Source of the DNA: Cellulomonas humilata
GTDB taxonomy: Bacteria; Actinomycetota; Actinomycetes; Actinomycetales; Cellulomonadaceae
Assembly (NCBI RefSeq): GCF_013359775.1
Contig: NZ_JABMCI010000069.1
Span: forward strand, 62,001-126,000
Direction of reading: 5' to 3'
DNA: 64,000 nucleotides
Shown here: piece by piece, positions 63,855-64,000 of the stretch
Numbering within the stretch: the stretch's first letter is position 1
Layout of the letters: the number at the start of each line of letters is the position of its first letter
Made by a program: the position numbers and the translations under genes
The notes under the pieces: generated by a model
The model's database searches: none
Seen by the model: only the letters and a program-made list of their open reading frames with translations
What the model was told of the DNA's origin: nothing

Positions 63855-64000
63855 TCAGAGGCGGTCGGCGAGCTCCGCCAGCGCGGCCACCAGCTCGTCG
63901 GGTCCGTCGACGCGGTAGCGCGCCATCGTGCCTCCGTGCCCGACCTTGACCGTCAGGTCGCCGTCACGGAGCGCCTCGAACGCGTGCTCGTCGGTGACGT
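63855..64000 (-). CDS. otsB: Trehalose-phosphatase OtsB, C-terminal end only
   Basis: On the reverse strand the last 48 codons of a gene enter the window and stop at 63855-63857. They read VTDEHAFEALRDGDLTVKVG and HGGTMARYRVDGPDELVAALA, which match the HAD-family trehalose-6-phosphatase C-terminus (the GDDxTDE motif region followed by the xTAxYRV strand). The enzyme removes phosphate from trehalose 6-phosphate. The start and catalytic DxDxT lie outside the window. The 45-bp gap to protein A has no evident terminator. Confidence 0.8.
   Translation of the reverse strand, partial: VTDEHAFEALRDGDLTVKVGHGGTMARYRVDGPDELVAALAELADRL

Overview
The window looks like the chromosome of a high-GC actinobacterium, most probably a Cellulomonas-type member of the Micrococcales. 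The evidence is a very high GC content with almost all third codon positions G or C, the actinobacterial genes lsr2, mshA, carD, senX3-regX3 and the DUF3180 and DUF4032 genes, and several plant-polysaccharide genes (a very large secreted GH3 enzyme, GH127, xylA/xylB). Gene order follows several blocks known from Mycobacterium tuberculosis. No tRNA, rRNA, CRISPR array, insertion sequence or prophage gene was seen.

Region 1 (1-16.3 kb, all forward) is a housekeeping block: tilS (5' cut off), hpt, ftsH, folE, folP, a fused folB-folK, DUF3180, two PH-domain membrane proteins, a DUF2520 Rossmann protein, panC, panD, nadB, nadC, lysS, a small membrane protein and lsr2. Many junctions overlap by 4 bp (GTGA or ATGA), so translation is probably coupled from folP to nadB. 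The block makes folate, pantothenate/beta-alanine and NAD.

Region 2 (16.3-27.6 kb) handles carbohydrates: xylB and xylA (reverse) diverge from a ROK-family regulator, followed by a lactonase, a DUF899 protein and a 1687-residue secreted GH3 beta-glucosidase-like enzyme with two carbohydrate-binding/Calx-beta pairs and two Ig-like repeats. A 51-bp hairpin element occurs three times here and once more, as a variant, at 30.26 kb.

Region 3 (27.6-38.8 kb) contains an orphan gene, mshA (mycothiol), gpmA, a MmcQ/YjbR protein, phoU, two small stress/membrane proteins, the senX3-regX3 phosphate two-component system and pstSCAB. Three promoter regions (phoU, senX3, pstS) carry GTTCAC-type direct repeats spaced by 11 or 22 bp, so this is a self-contained Pho regulon.

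Region 4 (38.8-59.3 kb) has the carD-ispD-ispF ... cysS-rlmB backbone, interrupted between ispF and cysS by about 14 kb of accessory genes: an EamA exporter, a LysR regulator, an oxidoreductase, a sugar ABC importer with GH127 beta-L-arabinofuranosidase and LacI regulator, and a FAD-oxidase / TetR / MFS / PLP-enzyme cluster. The importer has no ATPase of its own. A MsiK-type ATPase at 59.4-60.6 kb in region 5 is the likely partner.

Region 5 (59.3-64 kb, reverse) holds msiK, two tandem membrane-anchored beta-propeller paralogues and the C-terminal end of a trehalose-phosphatase gene.

Recurring regulatory features are TANNNT boxes 6-8 nt before start codons (suggesting leaderless mRNAs), hairpins placed directly after the first cistron of three operons, and several operator-like palindromes.
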